Assembly (NCBI RefSeq): GCF_018320785.1
Contig: NC_054877.1
Coordinates: forward strand, 41,500,151 to 41,564,150
DNA length: 64,000 bases
Direction: 5' to 3'
From: Cheilinus undulatus
Taxonomy: Eukaryota; Chordata; Actinopteri; Labriformes; Labridae
Shown here: positions 63,302 through 64,000 of the stretch, in pieces
How positions within the stretch are numbered: position 1 is the first letter of the stretch
How the letters are laid out: every line of letters starts with the position of its first letter
Translations under genes and position numbers: made by a program
The notes under the pieces: model-generated
Databases searched by the model: none
Seen by the model: the letters and a program-made list of their open reading frames with translations, nothing else
What the model was told of the DNA's origin: nothing

Positions 63302-64000
63302 GGACGGTGGAGGAAGATTTCAAGCAGTGATAGAAAGAGAAAAGGCTTCAATCTGTAACTCTTTATACAATGCATGAAAGGATGTGCTTTATGCAAAACG
63401 AGATAAATATAATCGTCACTTGAGGCCAGGAGAAAAAGAGGGGAAATAAGCCAAAATATGGAAGCCTTTAGAGGACATGCATGCATGCATTTTACTGTAT
63501 GTTTGGGCCTGTGTCCATTGCTGCTGTTTTTTTGTGCTAACACCAGCTTCACACCAGCACTTGTGCTGAGAGGTCACAAAAGCTGACTTCTGAGTCCCTC
63601 AGCTCTATCCATAGTGTTGTTTTTAACTATTTAATAGCTTAATAGTTTCCTTAAAATTTCGCAGCAGTTGTACACCTGGAAACTTTACCTTTAAAAACAT
63701 GACTTAGGTTGGTTTCTCCTCCCCCGTTGTTGTTGACAAAGCTGGTATCAGAAGCCCGCCCCTTCTTGATTTTAATTGGTCAGAAGTGACACTAATGAAC
63801 ACAGTGTTACTCCAAAAGTAGAACTACTTTCAACTGAGGGTACTCAGTTTGATTGATTGATTGATTGATTGATTGAGTGAGTGATTGTACTTCATTTCCG
63901 TTTCATGCACGTCTTTATTTGCTTTTTATTTAAAATCTGCTGCAACAAAGGTTACTTTTCTGGACCAGAACTCGAGTTTTCATAATCATTTTAACCAAAA
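63302..64000 (+). other. Cerebellin 3' region to window end
   Basis: Presumed 3' untranslated region and flank. It contains a (gatt)n microsatellite at 63849-63886. No clear AATAAA polyA signal was identified before the window ends, so the UTR may run on. Confidence 0.45.

Overview
The window looks like nuclear DNA from a ray-finned fish, probably a spiny-rayed teleost. The genes are vertebrate, intron-containing and spaced by AT-rich DNA. Much of the rest is teleost-style DNA-transposon debris: several hAT-type miniature elements with 8-bp target-site duplications, TTAA-flanked piggyBac-type miniature elements, three degenerate Tc1/mariner transposase copies and tRNA-derived SINEs. No bacterial, phage or CRISPR features were found. 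The species cannot be determined from the sequence alone.

Layout. A single first coding exon with a signal peptide (3294-3392, minus) begins a secreted or membrane protein whose remaining exons lie off the left edge or could not be recognised. The minus-strand gene sall2, a spalt-like zinc-finger transcription factor, occupies 8076-18977. It has three coding exons: 18902-18977, 9588-13441 and 8076-8387. They join in frame to 1413 codons plus stop. The last C2H2 finger is split by the exon 2/3 junction and is restored exactly on splicing. A second possible first exon (15038-15053), with its own CCAAT and TATA-like boxes, would give an isoform lacking the N-terminal MSRRKQ repressor motif. A CpG-rich segment near 20.6-21.1 kb may be the upstream promoter. 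The middle (about 21-34 kb) is gene-poor and repeat-rich, with one weak, broken receptor-like remnant near 31 kb.

A plus-strand TRIM gene (37603-51320, seven coding exons, 509 aa) encodes RING, two B-boxes, a coiled coil and PRY/SPRY. Its 96/234/23-nt exon pattern is classical for the family. A 0.7-kb ATCC microsatellite lies upstream, and many transposons fill its introns. A plus-strand cerebellin gene (57829-63301, three main coding exons, 199 aa, plus a 5' exon at or before 56845) encodes a secreted C1q-family synaptic organiser. The nearby downstream sequence runs to the window end.

The genes do not form a pathway: one is a nuclear regulator, one a probable ubiquitin ligase and one a secreted synaptic protein. 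Human SALL2 and CBLN3 are both on 14q11-q12, so their nearness here may reflect old synteny. I found no clear new biological system. The best leads are the predicted alternative sall2 first exon, a nested hAT/piggyBac insertion 27 bp from the sall2 exon 1 splice donor, an in-frame upstream start in the cerebellin gene, a long near-perfect hairpin at 4.3 kb, and a hAT family whose interior has become a degenerate minisatellite.
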